From contig NC_089724.1 of assembly GCF_035083965.1 (NCBI RefSeq), positions 16,858,410 through 16,922,409 of the forward strand: a stretch of 64,000 nt of DNA, in the 5' to 3' direction. Made by a program: the position numbers and the translations under genes. The DNA comes from Branchiostoma lanceolatum. Lineage: Eukaryota > Chordata > Leptocardii > Amphioxiformes > Branchiostomatidae. The first letter of the stretch is position 1. Each line of letters begins with the position of its first letter. Below the pieces are notes generated by a model. That model saw only the letters and a program-made list of their open reading frames with translations. It was not told the DNA's origin and ran no database searches. Positions 25,201 through 39,487 of this stretch are shown here, piece after piece.

Positions 25201-25671
25201 TCAATTGTTTGCTTCAGAGATCAATCTATTTCTTTTTAGAAAAGAGGTAGATATGTATTGGCCTATGTACAAGGAAATTGCGTCAGGACATGACATAAGT
25301 AAATTGAACGTTTCTGGGCTGGTCTTAGATGGTAAGGTTATGTTTGCATTGCGGGTGATAATATTCATAAGTGTCTGTCTCTCTTCAATGTACGTGGGGC
25401 ATGTTAAAAGAAAGTGGAATTCATCTTCAACAGTATGTTTGCAGGTAGGACATCGTCTCTGAGTGGCTGGTACATTATTATGACGACCTTTTTCTATTTC
25501 TAAACAGTGTGCGCTAATTCGCAGTTTGGTTATGTTCGCAACAAATGATTTATTTTGGATTGAGGAAAGGTACTTCTCAAATGTGAAGTCAGTTTTGAAT
25601 TTAGAATAGGTTTGCAGCTTGCTGTAACTTCTAATCTCTTGCCTATGCCGCGTGTTATAGGAGGCCTGCAC
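25201..25671 (-). pseudogene. 3' fragment of a non-LTR retrotransposon (LINE) ORF2
   Basis: This open frame of 156 codons is 5'-truncated exactly at the right inverted repeat of the host element, so its first codons derive from that repeat. It contains the segment after the reverse-transcriptase domain typical of invertebrate LINEs: RISAHCLEIEKGRHNN, then CPTCKHTVEDEFHFLLTC, a Cys-x2-Cys...His...Cys zinc-binding motif. The reverse transcriptase and endonuclease are missing. Downstream on the same strand an AATAAA and a CTTA-repeat tail (near 24985-25012) mark the LINE 3' end. Confidence 0.75.
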
Positions 25672-25689
25672 AGGAGGCTAACCCGTATA

Positions 25690-28600
25690 GCCCAACAACA
25701 GCAAGCTGATACCGCCCGTTGATGTATGAACCATCTGATAATGAGAGGTAATTAAGGGCCGTGCTAATCCTGTACAACCTGTAATCTGTTCTAATCCGTA
25801 ATCCCCACGGAACCATCTGGCACGTGGCGCGAAACGTTTCCCATGGCTTTGCTAATCTCCAACCTCGCCGGTATGTGTTAAAACAAGGTGCCCGGCCGGG
25901 AAATGCTACGGTTTCCCTAGCCTCCGTTGAAAACTGCATTGGTGATTTTTCTTTTCAATTACGCGCAGGTTTATGATAGCTACCGGGTTCTGATTTCTTA
26001 CTGCGGCAGAGGCAAAAAAACATCCGGGGCAGTCTACCAAGGGGGCTGCAATTTCACCCTCACCATATCTGCTTGGAGGTTGAGTTTTAGCCGCAGAAAA
26101 CACTTAATCACCAGAACGAACTATTTTTCTCGCAGCTCTAGCGATAGTACGGAGAATATTCCACTCAGAAAAAGATATATAAATAAACAACAAGCGTACT
26201 GGTTTGGCTTTGTATACATGATTGTGTCCAGTCGGACACCTACTTCAAACCCTCTTCTGGTCTATTTTCGATGCTGCGATTTAAAACAAGATTTTTCCTG
26301 GCATTAAATGCCTTTTCCTTTGATTTCTGTGTGAAGATTGATTTAGCCCAAAGAGTCCCACGATACACATGCTATACCTGCTATTTTGCCCCTGGGTCCC
26401 GGTTTCATGTCATTGATATATGTAGAATCGTATGCGTAGATGCTTAGATGTCTAGGTAAGGCCAGCCGACAAACGACACGAAAGAAATATATATTTATAG
26501 ACGATGTAATAATAATATTGCAACACTAGAAGCGCATTGATGCTGTTGTTGAATGCTTCTAGAAACACGCATCACTTTGATACATCACACCTCTTACCAG
26601 ATGTGGCGGAGAAAATTAGTCTGCTCAATTTCGCATGGTGTATTTGGTTCATCTCTTATTCTATCTTTATTTTTCTTAAACAGATTACAAATGGGCTGTT
26701 TGTGTAGGTTTTGGTACGAGGGAATAAAACAATTCTGTCGACTAAATTGATTTTATCTGCGGTCATTTCGCCAGTTCAAATTGTACATTAGCATGAGCAT
26801 ATTGACGGACAGAAATAATGTACCGGGAAAATCGTCTCGAAAACAATCTCTCACGTGATGCGACGCGAGCTTGTTTTTGTGCGTCCGCCCGGTGAGGCTT
26901 AGGGGCTTCGTTTTCCATATGCGGACTAAAAGGGGAATACGTAACAACACCGGGGCTACACACACGCGTATCGACGTCACAGCGTCACCGGAAGAACGTC
27001 AGACGTCAACGAGATCATGCCCGATATATTGACGCTTCTTCCCGGACGTAACATGCGTGACGTCGGTGCGCCATTAAGCGCGCGGCGTGCGTAGCTTAAA
27101 GAGGAGCCGTCCCGGAAGTGGGGTTGATGATGTGTTTATAGCGGTGTTGCTGGCCTGAATAGCGGCGCGCGGCTTACCGCCGGGAACACTCGTGTACAGG
27201 TGGACGATGTTTTACCAAACATTTCTCTGTGATTCAAAACTAACAGAGTGTGAGAAAAACGCATCGCGTGGGTGCAGCGGCGGAGATGATCATTACAGTT
27301 AATACTGACACATGGGTGTAGCGGGGGATCATGATCATTTAACTGAACGTCAGTATAGAACGGGACCTCAGTTCCCGATGTGGACGGTTCTTGTCACGGA
27401 AGATATCTGTTTGGTTATGTGTGAGCGCACCGGCGGAGAAATCTCTGCATTAACCCCTCGCCCACGTACATTCGGCCGGCTCATTGCATATCAGTTCGCC
27501 GGCAGGCCTGCCCACGTGCATATACTGTACAGCCGGCACACGGAATAAAGGTGCTGAAATGTATGATTCATGAACACACTCTGGGACGTCCTTTGTGTGT
27601 CCGTTACCCCGTATTTGTGATAGTATAAACCACATCGCGTTCTTGACACATTTTATCTGAATTCATCATCCCCGTCCCAGTAAAACGGCTCTCCCCCTAG
27701 CTCTGGTTCCCCGAACCCCCTTCCCCCGCACCTCCCCCGCCCTAGGCCTTTCCATGCTATGATCAGTAAGAAAAGCGTAGGTATAGCTCAACAGAAAAAA
27801 ATACAAGTCGGAGACAGATGTCAAGAAAATATCCGTAACATGTCTTCTTTTTAATTGTTTTTCTTTTGTCGATATAGTAATTCAGAATAAATTCCCTTGA
27901 GTTGAGATACATGCCTATTTTTGATATCATGCTTACATTTGGTGCGCATGAAAGATGAGTAAAATAGTATGGCAGCTGTGGATACATTACACTATAGTCA
28001 AACATTTATCTGCGGAAATATCCCGCCGCCTCGGAGGAGCCACAAGTCCTGCTCCAAGCACTTCTCCGGAGCGTCTACGTTCAAACGACTTGACACAAAG
28101 TGTAGAAAACCTAACATCACTGCACGGGCACACTGATACTGAGGAGGGCTGGCGTACTAGAACACTACACGATGTATCAAAACAGAGAAAACACCGCCCC
28201 CTCTCGCGTACATACATGGCACAGCAATACAAGCGTATTCATCTTGAGTTTTAGTTAAAGCCAGTCTTTTCGACACTACCTGAAGCTACATAATTCTCTA
28301 CGCAATAACGTACTTAGTACTGCGTCTAGGGCGAGCGACGACATAGTTTGCAACACACCTTAATACCGACTAGTACAGTGTTTACAACGTTATGAAGGCC
28401 CGGCACCTGTCCGGACCGGTAGTCTAATCGTGCCTCACGGTACAACAGAAAATACAAGATTCAAAAACCGAAAGAATAAGCAAGCTATAGCTTTGTCGAG
28501 AAACTTGGCATAGTTGCGTTTCTTACCGACTGTCCTTCTTTGGCAACACGGGTCTTCAGGTCTGTGGCTTACAGGTGTCAATCTCTAGTTATCAATCCGA

Positions 28601-28790
28601 CATGTCTGGAGAAAACATTACCACTTGGAAACGTAAAACGAACCGTGAACCCAAAAGACGTTACAGGTTAGGAGAACTAGCCCTTCGGAACACAGAGACA
28701 AGAGTTCAGACACAGCGCGGATGAGATGAGAGCAGTTTTTAGTTCTTCAGTCTGTAGCGAAGTTTTCGGTTTGTTGTTTTCTGTAAGAGT
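25690..28790. other. Intergenic next to EGR 3' end; includes a CpG-rich stretch
   Basis: No gene is recognised. A CpG-rich stretch at about 26990-27200 carries several ACGTCA/TGACGT half-sites. The last several hundred bases before 28790 must include the EGR 3' UTR (minus strand), but no canonical minus-strand AATAAA was noticed within about 700 bases of the stop. Confidence 0.4.
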
Positions 28791-30660
<1,870 letters not shown>

Positions 30661-30850
30661 CTGTTCTGCAAGTACTAGGAGTTCGCTTGTGAGCGGAGCT
30701 TGGTCCGGCTGTTTTCGGTCGTCCCCAAGCCGAAGCGGTAGAACTCGGGGTGCGCTCGTGAGTGATCGGTGCGGTTTGCGGAGATACACGAGTAATGTTC
30801 GGCTTCGTTCGGAGAGGCGACTGAGTGCAGCCGAGGAGGTAGGCGTTTTC

Positions 30851-31299
30851 CTTATATTCTGGATTCGTGTGACGTCGGGAAAATTCGGTGGCCAATCAGA
30901 GGCCGTCGGTTCCGTGTTGTCCTAGTGACGTCAGATGACGTCTGTATAAATAAAAGATTACAAATTGGCTCAATGAAAATTGATAGCGCTCGCCGTATAT
31001 GACGATGACGCTTCAATGCGAGCTTCCGATGCGGAAGAACAAAAATAAAACAAGTGCTTGAGACCAGAAGCCATTTTTTGTGTGAAAAAATCTAGTTTTA
31101 AAGCATTTTCTTTTGATATTTGGTCACCTGATTCGCAGACCACCCTACAATTATTTATTGACTTTAGGCGGGCCACTTTGACAGGCCCCTTTGTCTCTTG
31201 GGGTCGGCACCGGAACCTAGCCATACCAAATATGGGCATAGAGCTGGGAGAGGCTGCAACGTCACAAATCGTCGGGGCTCAGCGACGCACCATATTTGG
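30851..31299 (-). promoter_or_regulatory. EGR: EGR promoter: TATA, CCAAT, CRE and two CArG boxes
   Basis: Reading away from the gene: TATA-like AATATAAG (minus, 30851-30858), a TGACGTC half-site near 30868-30875, a CCAAT box (30892-30896), a perfect CRE TGACGTCA (30926-30933) followed by TGACGTCT (30936-30943), CArG box CCAAATATGG (31226-31235) with an ETS core CCGGAA 10 bp away (31210-31215), and a second CArG box CCATATTTGG (31290-31299). Both CArG boxes fit CC(A/T)6GG exactly. Vertebrate Egr1 is induced through the same site classes (SRF with ETS-type ternary complex factors, and CREB). The 5' UTR should be about 165 bases if the TATA-like element is used. Confidence 0.7.
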
Positions 31300-34200
31300 T
31301 GATGCTGCCGCCGAAGAATTTCGGATCAATTCGGCTGTCGCGGGAATGCCCTTATACGGAGAAACGCGGAATAATGCAAAGCATCGATTTTTACCGAAGG
31401 GTGCCCGGAACTGACCCGAGGACCCCACGAAGGGGTTTCGGCAGCCGAATGCAGAACAGTGCTATTTACTCGTATTTTGTGGTGCGTGGTAACATTTTCC
31501 ATGCGACGGGAGTAAACCTAGGACGATTTTATTTCACGGGGACGTTTTCAGGCTTAACGTGGCGCCCTGCAGGCAATAGTTTTGTGCTGGGGAGTTGGGA
31601 TTTCGAGACTGAAGCTGTTGTATATGCTTTTAGCAGCCCGTGCCGACTTACGTATGTATGTGTACTATTGTACGTATGGACTTACTTCAGACGTTGTAAC
31701 CGTCCTCGATGTATTAAGCCCTGTAACTTTTGTTTCGTTACATGTACATGTTTATTCTGATTAAAACGTTCGCTAGCATGCATAGAACGGCTTCTGCTTT
31801 ACTTTTTTCAATGTGTTGGTACCTAGTGGTGTATACAGTTACAGTAAGGAGCTAAAACGTTTGGTGGTAGGGTGTATAACTTGTCCGTCGCGCGTGCACC
31901 GTTTAATACAGTACTAGAATACTGTACTTCCACCGCTTCTAATGAACATATTGCTATCACAATCTTTAAGTATCAGACTTTGAATTCTCCTCAAAGTGAT
32001 GCTGTTATTTAAACGATATTGTGTAGAACATGCAATTGAATGATGTGGTCTGTCTTCAGTGCTAGTGACGAGCGTTCTTGTTCAACCATTGAAAATGCGG
32101 TTGTAATCACCCTGGTTCCGTTTTTCTGTCATTTCCCCACACTGTCTCTGTGGTTCGCAATGTTCGATACAACACGTTTCAAAATGACTTTGTTTGGTGT
32201 TTGTGGTGATGGGGAGGGGAGGGGGGTCTTTGTTGACAAACAAACGTGGGAAAAGGTCGGAACTCTGGGTCAACAGTTGGGCAAATCATATTTTGTAACC
32301 TGTCCGACTACTCATCACCGGTGCACCCCCCTCCCTCCCCACTTCTTCCTGATTACACACAGTACATGGGTATGGGGTGCATTTGTATTATCAATATGCA
32401 GCGAGGTGTATATACATTTTTCAGCCACAAAACCAAAGTCCATGCGCCATGATAATGATTTGCGGTGTCTCGGGACGAGGCCTCGTGGCGAGGCCTCGTG
32501 GCGGTTCAGACGGGGCGTTGTCTGGGGCGGTTAGCCGCATTCCCGCCGACTGAGGTTAGCAGGCGGTGCGCTGACTGGGACGCGTGCCAAGATGTCAGCA
32601 CACACTGACGTTCATACATGCCTGTAGGCGCTTCTCGCCTGTCTTTCCGCTTGGTTTTTTGTCCGAAGACCGCAGTCATAATGCCAGAGATAGAAAATCT
32701 ACCTCACGGGATAAAAGATAATTAGGAACGGTCACCGCACCACAACACTGTCTTGTTATGTCAGAACAGATAAGCCCTTCAGACTGGTTTCCGAGTGCGG
32801 AAGTTCATCATTCGGCGGGGAGAACTTGGGCCGCACTTCCTTTGTGTTTACGTAGGGGAAGTGGAGACCCATGCCTCTCCAATAACGTAAATGACTTCGT
32901 CTCCAACCGCAACTGCTCCAAATAATGTGAAATGACTCAGCGTCTAACCACAATTGCCTATGACATAACGGTACCACGGGCACACGTTTTCCCAGTACAA
33001 GCAGTACACAGTAGTAGTAGTAGTAGTAGACTGGTTTTTATTCAGAAACGAACTAGTATGATACTACGAATTCATGTATATGTATGGGATATGTATATAT
33101 GTATAATGAAATATTGTGTCGTGTCCCCGATTCTAGGCCATGTCGAGCCATGCCATCCATATTCCATACAGTCAAGTAATTCTTAGAAAATCGTATTGAA
33201 CATGTCTGGAAGAAACACGACGCTGTCAGTGTTTCGTACTGGAGGGTTGATAAACAGTTCGTCAAGGCTGACATGTAACTGAACCCCGACTGGCAGAATG
33301 TCTGTTGGTTAGGCCAGTCTCGACTCAAGGGGCACGTGTTGGGGGTTTCTCTCACAGAAATGCCTGCTAGCCATAACAAATGGGATGCGCGAGCTCGTAT
33401 TCAGAAGACGATTGATCTGTCGTTTCAGAATCTTCTACTTCTTGTACCAACTGTGATGTTTTTCTTTATCACGCTTTTTGAGGAACATATTAAGTGGAGG
33501 AGAGCACCCTCCCCCTCCCAAAATATACTAGATTATACTAGAATGACTCTACTAGTCTCTAGTGCGTGGTACCGTAGTTTTCAGCTCGAGTTCGTGGTTA
33601 CGATTTACATGGAAGACGAACATGGAGTATCTTATAATAGTACATAGTATTGGGTCGATTAACATAATATTGAACGTTCCATTGGCAAAAATCTCTATTA
33701 GTGTAAAAGCTACTGACACGGGTACCTAAGTAATGTCTTGTACCATAGATTTTATGATAACATATGAAAGATATATACCTTCTTTCTTCTACCAAGTGCC
33801 AAATCTATTTGTATTACGGAAGTCGACCTGCTGTGTCTTAGTTAACCAAGGATAAAAACCAAACCTCCTTGGTCTAGCTTGGTATACTGAATAATGTAGC
33901 CCCTACACGGTGACCCTCAGACAGTTTTATATATATTTAGTTAACCTTTTGAGGTGTGTCCAACGTTCAGTTTGTTCGGAACAAACAAGTCGGGGCAATT
34001 CTTTATAGGGCCCAGAAAATAACATAACATCCCACAGGATGAGGAGGACAACATTTGAAAATTGGAATATACGCGTTGTACGTACTAAGTTTCGAAGCAT
34101 CGACATCCCAACATGCATTCTCTCTACACTTGCGAAATTAGGTATTTATAGTAGGCATTAGATTGCTTCAGTATGATCAACATGCCCCCCACCCTCTTTC

Positions 34201-34993
34201 CCGATCACTACTCTCACTCTGGTAATCTTGAATCAACATATGCAGCAGGCCTATAATCCCCCGATACAATCATGGGGGTGGGTGGCATGTTTATATGGTT
34301 TGGACAGGCGACTCTTCGGTTTTTCTCCACCAAAATGCGTTCTTCATTCCACCGTTGGCCAGAAAACCCGACCTGTTTTCTAGGCGCGGCATTCTGCTGT
34401 CGACCTTTGGACGATTTCGGTCACGGGATCGGTTTGTTCGGAACAAACAAACAGATTGACTCTGAACTGTGGCAAGAGTCAACTCGGCCATGGCGGGAAA
34501 ACTGGGGATAAAGGGGCCAAACAATCAATCTAAGACCTCTCGTTTTCACCTTTCTGTCCCACTGGATCAAGTGTAGGTCACCGTAACAGCAAATTAAGAT
34601 TTAAATTAAGATTCATTTAAGAACATAAACCGGCATCTTTGAACCCTGACATTGTCACTGCACGATTGTACGGATGCGTCCTCAAGTTCAGGCTTTCTGG
34701 GGGACCCTGCCTCCGAGTGGTTAAAGATGGCGGCCCTCCCGCTCATATGCGGGAGTTTGTGTACGTACACAGGCATAAGGCAAATCGGATTGTTTGATTC
34801 CCTCTGAGAACTAGCTCACTAAAGCACAGCCCATGGCCAGAGGTTGTTCACACAGCCATAAAGGTCTTGATAAAGACTCCCTGATAACAACTCGATGTTC
34901 AGCAGTCCGGGCCATACAATATAGCGTCTGGTTCGTTCGTTCGTTTCAAGGTGAAGCATGGTGCTTTTTCTAGCTAGTGGTAGTGCAATGCTA

Positions 34994-35104
34994 ATCTCCA
35001 AGCAGATCTATAGGTTGCATAAAGACCGTATCAAACTGGCAGAGGAAGCTCCTTCTTCCAGTTGGATACGGTCTTTGCAATCCATTGGGTCTGGTTGGAG
35101 ACTA
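34994..35104. mobile_element. Foldback element, TCTCCAAGCAGA family
   Basis: ATCTCCAAGCAGATC begins the left arm. The inner arms AAAGACCGTATCAAACTGG and CCAGTTGGATACGGTCTTT pair, and the right end TTGGAGA is degenerate. It shares its left half with the copy at 35885. Confidence 0.7.
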
Positions 35105-35148
35105 GTGCAATGCGGCTTCGCTACAGCTCGCGTTTTTTGGCCAAGCAC

Positions 35149-35180
35149 ACCGGGTCACCCCTACTCTTCTCGATAAGTGT
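35149..35180 (+). repeat. Dispersed repeat fragment (also at 47645)
   Basis: ACCGGGTCACCCCTACTCTT then CTCGATAAG also occurs at about 47645-47671 with one substitution noticed. It is a fragment of a dispersed family whose full extent is not visible here. Confidence 0.5.
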
Positions 35181-35884
35181 GTTGGGTTCTTTTACGTGTG
35201 GGAGTAAATACGCTGACATGGCAGACCAAAATACAGCCAGAGTACCGGCGCCTAACAATCAAAACGTGAAATGGCCATTGACTAGCCCCTCCCACCTCAC
35301 ACAAAACAAACTCATCGCCTAAAGTAACATTTCTCACGACGGCACAGTTAGTTATCATTGCAGATGTTGGACCGAGTAAGAAACCGAACAGTAGAGTTAA
35401 CAATGAATAATCCATCTGCGACTCACGTTACCGTTTTTAGGGTTAGTCTAGTACAGTTGTTGTCTATCCAATAACAGGATACAATACTCAGTAACACTTG
35501 ATACCTTGCATACATTTAATGTTGTGCCAAGGAGATTGTAAACCTATTTTGTTTGGCTAAACAACTTACAAGGTTATTTTTTCGTTCGTTCTATGAAAAC
35601 TAACTTGTTAGCTCGCCAAGTAACAGTTATCATACGTCACTTGATGCCTTTAACACAGAATACGTCACTTCAAGTTCACACAAAACCCATTGTTTTGTAC
35701 CTTCAGCAGCTCATAGACAACGAAGTAGATAATTCCTAAACAAATCCGTTTAGGTCTATAAAGTCGTCACACGGATCTGTCCATATGCCATGTGCGTGAA
35801 GGCACCAAGTTACGGAACTACACAGATTGTGATGTTCACAAATCTTGTTTTGTAACGAGTTTCCTGACACGCAACTCGAATTCA

Positions 35885-35959
35885 AATCTCCAAGCAGATC
35901 TAATGTTTGCGAAGACCGTATCCAACTGGCAGATTTACATTACAGCATCTGCTTGGATA
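35885..35959. mobile_element. Foldback element, TCTCCAAGCAGA family (short)
   Basis: AATCTCCAAGCAGAT on the left and ATCTGCTTGGAT on the right are inverted repeats. The GAAGACCGTATCCAACTGGC segment is shared with the copy at 34994. Confidence 0.65.
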
Positions 35960-36255
35960 TTTTGTCCGACCCCATCGGGACAAAGAGGAACAGCTTTGTC
36001 CATGACGTTATCAACTGTTTCCTTTACAGGACAGAAAATAGCTCGTGATTCAGCGGGCTCGGGGACAGGCGGCAAAGTGCTATTTCCTTCCTTGTGTTGT
36101 TTCCACGTTACCATGGCTACTACCATGAGATTTGTCGTCTGCCAAGTTGGATGAAGTTGGAAGTGGAACAGATGTGCTGCATTATGGGGGTGGGGTGTGT
36201 GTTGATATCCGCTAAATCTACTATTGTGGGGATGGTCGATCTGAATCTCAGCTAG

Positions 36256-36381
36256 CATTCCAAGCAGATATTGATCACACCCGGGATCGAGAGGGATGGT
36301 TCTGACATAATTTTTTTTCAGAAGAACGAGGCAGCCAAAAAAGGTTACAATCTTTCCTCCTAACATCTGCTTGGAGATTGA
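36256..36381. mobile_element. Foldback element, TCTCCAAGCAGA family
   Basis: The left end (ATTCCAAGCAGATATTG) and right end (ACATCTGCTTGGAGATT) are inverted repeats. The interior holds a purine-rich stretch and GGTTACAATCTTTCCTCC, which resembles the inner parts of other members. Confidence 0.65.
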
Positions 36382-37060
36382 TCGTCAGCTACAGGTGTCA
36401 TGGGTGCGTGTAGTGTTCCACATAACAGTGTTTGTTCGGCGTTTTATCATTGTAACATTTGTCGTACGATTAGTTTGTCGTACTTTCGGGGAGACTCTAA
36501 CAGAACCGAAAAATGACAACAGTTTAGGAGCCTTTTCTGTCACAGTTGCTGACATGACATGAACCTAGCTGTCGTGCGGCGAAGGTGACAGGGCCAACGT
36601 GACATCTTTTCTTAATCTCTCTGATCATTTGCGGCCACGGAACGGGCACTTAGCTTAAAATCGCCGTATCTAATTAAAGCACAAGGAGCTTAGAAATGCC
36701 TAATCATATCAGCAAAAAGGCAATTATGACTAGCTGACAGCAAGGGACTGCCATGAAGTGGTCTTGTAGTGCTAATCCAGTACTTGCCTGCTCTAAACGG
36801 ACGGATTAACTTTAATACCATTCCGTGTAACTACCCTCTTTCCGCCGTTTCCTATTTCTTCTTTCTATTGTCTTTTCTTTATCCGTCAGGCCTTTTTCAT
36901 TGTCTTTTCATATCGATTTCTGTCCCGTGTGTGCCTTATGATACCTAGGCCTTGAATAATGACTAAACTCGAGTAAGCGCCCCCCCCCCCCCACACACAC
37001 ACAGACACACACTTCCATATGAGTTCGAATGAATCACATTTCTGATCAAGATTGATGGAT

Positions 37061-37173
37061 AATCTCCAAGCAGATTTTCAGGGGCAAAATCGTGGCGGTT
37101 TCGACCTGCCTCCAAAATGTAAGAAAGAGAAGAAGGTCAAAATATCCTCCTACCCAACCTCTGCTTGGAGAGT
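37061..37173. mobile_element. Foldback element, TCTCCAAGCAGA family
   Basis: AATCTCCAAGCAGATTTTC on the left and AACCTCTGCTTGGAGAGT on the right are inverted ends. The inner arms are diverged. Only about 40 bp separate it from the next member. Confidence 0.7.
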
Positions 37174-37213
37174 ATTGTTGGAGACTGGGTCAGGCAACAT
37201 ACACGCCCCCTTT

Positions 37214-37374
37214 TCTCTCCAAGCCGAGGTTGGTGGGGAAGATTGTGACCTTTTTATCGTATACCCCGTTTTTTGTCCGCTCTCCCCACCAAGTTGCATT
37301 GGTTAGAACGGACAAAAAACGGGGCATATGATAAAAAGGTCACAGTCTTCCCCACCAACCTCTATTTGGAGAGT
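37214..37374. mobile_element. Foldback element with long near-perfect hairpin
   Basis: The arms of about 65 bp begin TCTCCAAGCCGAGGTTGGTG and include AAGATTGTGACCTTTTTAT and CCCCGTTTTTTGTCCG, paired with their complements on the right (CGGACAAAAAACGGGG and so on). It is the sister of 24491-24627. The well-matched arms suggest fairly recent activity. Confidence 0.85.
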
Positions 37375-37896
37375 ATTTGCAGGTCTTTATCCTCCGCTCC
37401 CCCTTGAGTTGAGGGGAACGCCATCGTGACGTGCGGTGTCCAACCCACTCTGACCGGACATGCCTAAAAACTACACAATAGCTAGCACCCGAGGCTGTCG
37501 TATTTCTAATTCAGTGGTCGATTGTTTGAGTACTGGCCTTAGGGCAGAACGGAAGGCCTGACAGATAGGTACTGTCCTATGTGAGCCGTCCTACCTTTAT
37601 AGAAGCGAAAATAAACTGCACTGTGGCGGTGTAATATGAATTCTTTTTAGTTATGTTTTTGTTCACACTCCTTAGTACTAATACTAAGCAAAGCAACAGT
37701 AATATGATCCGTTGAGTAGTGACGTGACATTGAAGAACTAATCGACTACAAATGCGTGTCAAGTCCGACATAGGGCTTCTTCGTCCAGCTCGGACGATGG
37801 ATATACTACTAGCATACCTCAAGTGCCTACTCAACACCCTCCCTCCCCGACACACACAGTTCGGTTTGAAAATAATCTCGACGTACAGCAGTTTTC

Positions 37897-38008
37897 AGCC
37901 GTGGCAACCGTTGTAGGGCTTAACTTTACTTGCTGTCTTATATATATATATATATACTGGGCTAGAAGACAGCAAGTAAAAGTAAGCCCTGCAACAGTCG
38001 CCACGGCT
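37897..38008. mobile_element. 112-bp hairpin with a (TA)n loop
   Basis: AGCCGTGGCAACCGTTGTAG and TTTACTTGCTGTCT on the left pair with AGACAGCAAGTAAA and CGCCACGGCT on the right, around a TATATA loop. The inner arm ACTTGCTGTC resembles, but is not the same as, the Harbinger-like end TTACTTGCTGTGG. Classified as a MITE-like hairpin. Confidence 0.7.
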
Positions 38009-38321
38009 ATCAGCTTTATGATTTATGTACAACATAAATAACGTTATCTCCCCTCCCTCTGTTAAGGAAAATGTTGTTCTTTCTCAAACCTTCCTTGACC
38101 TTGACAGTGTTGGTGATCACCTGGCTTGCATCAGTCCGTGAGGTGAAGGGCGGGCGTGGTTAGTTGTGCCCAATGTTTCATGGTAATTTGATTACTTACT
38201 AGCATTTAAAGCAAGCTAACTGCTCACCCTCTATTTCACTGAACGTGTTTTTATTGCCAACTGAGCTGTAAAAACACAACAGAACGACGTTATAGACTTT
38301 TGTCTAAGTTTTCTATAGTAA

Positions 38322-39077
38322 GGCCACAGCAAGTAAATTTTGTGGATGACATCCTCCGCAGACTCCAAAAGTAATGAGATAGGGCAAGAAAAAACAAGGC
38401 GGGCAAAAAAAACAAGATTCCTATATTTTCAGATTTTAAGATCATAAATCTTGTTAAACAAAAAATGAGGCGACGAAATATGATATCAAGACCAACAGGT
38501 CTTTTATTCCTGTATTCAACCAATGAGGTTTCATATATAATATAAAACCTCCTTCATTCGACCGTTAACATGTCCTTGTAGATGTGTATACATCTCAATA
38601 GACTAACTACAACAGATGCAGAAAAGAGCTTGTTGTACCATCATCTGAAGCAACTACACTAGGTATTCATATGCGATGAAACACCTTGTGTATACAGCTC
38701 AATTAACTAGAACCCCCCACCCCCCCATTATTTATATAATGTCCTTGCTAGAACAAATGCAGAAAACAGCTTGTTATCATACCATCATGGGCAGGAACCA
38801 CACGGTATTAATATGCAACGAAACACCTTAGACTGTCAACATTAAACTTTCCTTAAAGATGTGTATACAGCTCGATCAACTAGAACAAGCGCAGAAAACA
38901 TCTTGTCATACCATCATGGGCAGGAACTACACTGGGTATTCATATGCAATGAAACACCTTAGACTGTCAACGTTTACGACATATTTGCCAATTTTTGGCA
39001 TGTTGACCACCGTTTCGAAATCAGGCGAAAAGTAATGAGCGCGCTGATGTCATCGATAAAAATTACTTGCTGTGGCC
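38322..39077 (-). mobile_element. Harbinger-like non-autonomous element, copy 3 (inverted)
   Basis: The ends GGCCACAGCAAGTAAATTTT and AATTACTTGCTGTGGCC are inverted repeats flanked by TAA on both sides. Its internal order (CTCCGCAGACTCC first, GCGCTGATGTCATCGAT last) is the reverse complement of copy 2, so it is inserted in the opposite direction. It is non-coding. Confidence 0.8.
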
Positions 39078-39281
39078 TAACAATACAACGGCAGCCAGGT
39101 ACGTGCAGTACCATCCCCCCCCCCCCATACATTCTCGTAAAAGTGTCGAAGAAAATGCCATCACACAAAGAGATAGGTGCAGATATGTTTCCACTTGCCG
39201 GACAAGAAAGTTGACCTTCGTTTCCTTTTTGTATCAAGAAAAAAAACTGTTGTAAGAGGTTTTGATAATGACCTTGGGCAG

Positions 39282-39487
39282 TAGCCTCCGTTGCAGACTC
39301 TGAAGCGGCTTTTTGGGGGGCTAAATAATACACTTTTTGCAGCCACCCCGTAACTATCAGCCATCCTGTAACCAGCAGCCGCCTAGGCGGCTGCTGGTTA
39401 CAGGATGGCTGATAGTTACGGGGTGGCTGCAAAAAGTGTATTATTTAGCCCCCCAAGAAGCCGCTTCAGAGTCTGCAACGGAGGCTA
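39282..39487. mobile_element. Near-perfect palindromic Mutator-like element
   Basis: The 208 bases 39281-39488 form two 104-bp arms with no spacer, centred on CCGCCTAGGCGG (39379-39390). I see one arm mismatch (CTTTTTGG against CCAAGAAG). The ends are TAGCCTCCGTTGCAGACTC. Perfect 9-bp direct repeats CTTGGGCAG flank it (39273-39281 and 39488-39496). The 9-bp duplication and TAGCCTCC ends match the element at 24637. Identical peptides read from both strands are palindrome artefacts. Confidence 0.85.

Larger units (their letters stand above)
24637..25680. mobile_element. Mutator-like element with 9-bp target duplication carrying a LINE tail
   Basis: Terminal inverted repeats of about 37 bp begin TAGCCTCCTGTGCAGGCCTC. 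They are flanked by perfect 9-bp direct repeats ACCCGTATA (24628-24636 and 25681-25689), a duplication size typical of Mutator-like elements. The interior is foreign: a tandemly duplicated hairpin on the left and the 3' end of a non-LTR retrotransposon in reverse on the right. No transposase is encoded. It looks like a non-autonomous element that gained other repeats as cargo. Confidence 0.75.
31300..38320. other. Gene desert upstream of EGR: no gene seen
   Basis: No coding sequence is recognised on either strand. Contents are foldback elements (34994, 35885, 36256, 37061, 37214), a hairpin (37897), short simple repeats such as (GTA)n at about 33009-33029, and two copies of the palindrome GTTTGTTCGGAACAAAC (near 33970 and 34433). 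Regulatory function for EGR is possible but not shown. Confidence 0.5.

Noticed and set aside
30661-30789. Longer EGR N-terminus from 30789
   Set aside because: This extension begins with GTG; no ATG lies in frame upstream of 30660, and the region coincides with the predicted 5' UTR below the TATA-like element.
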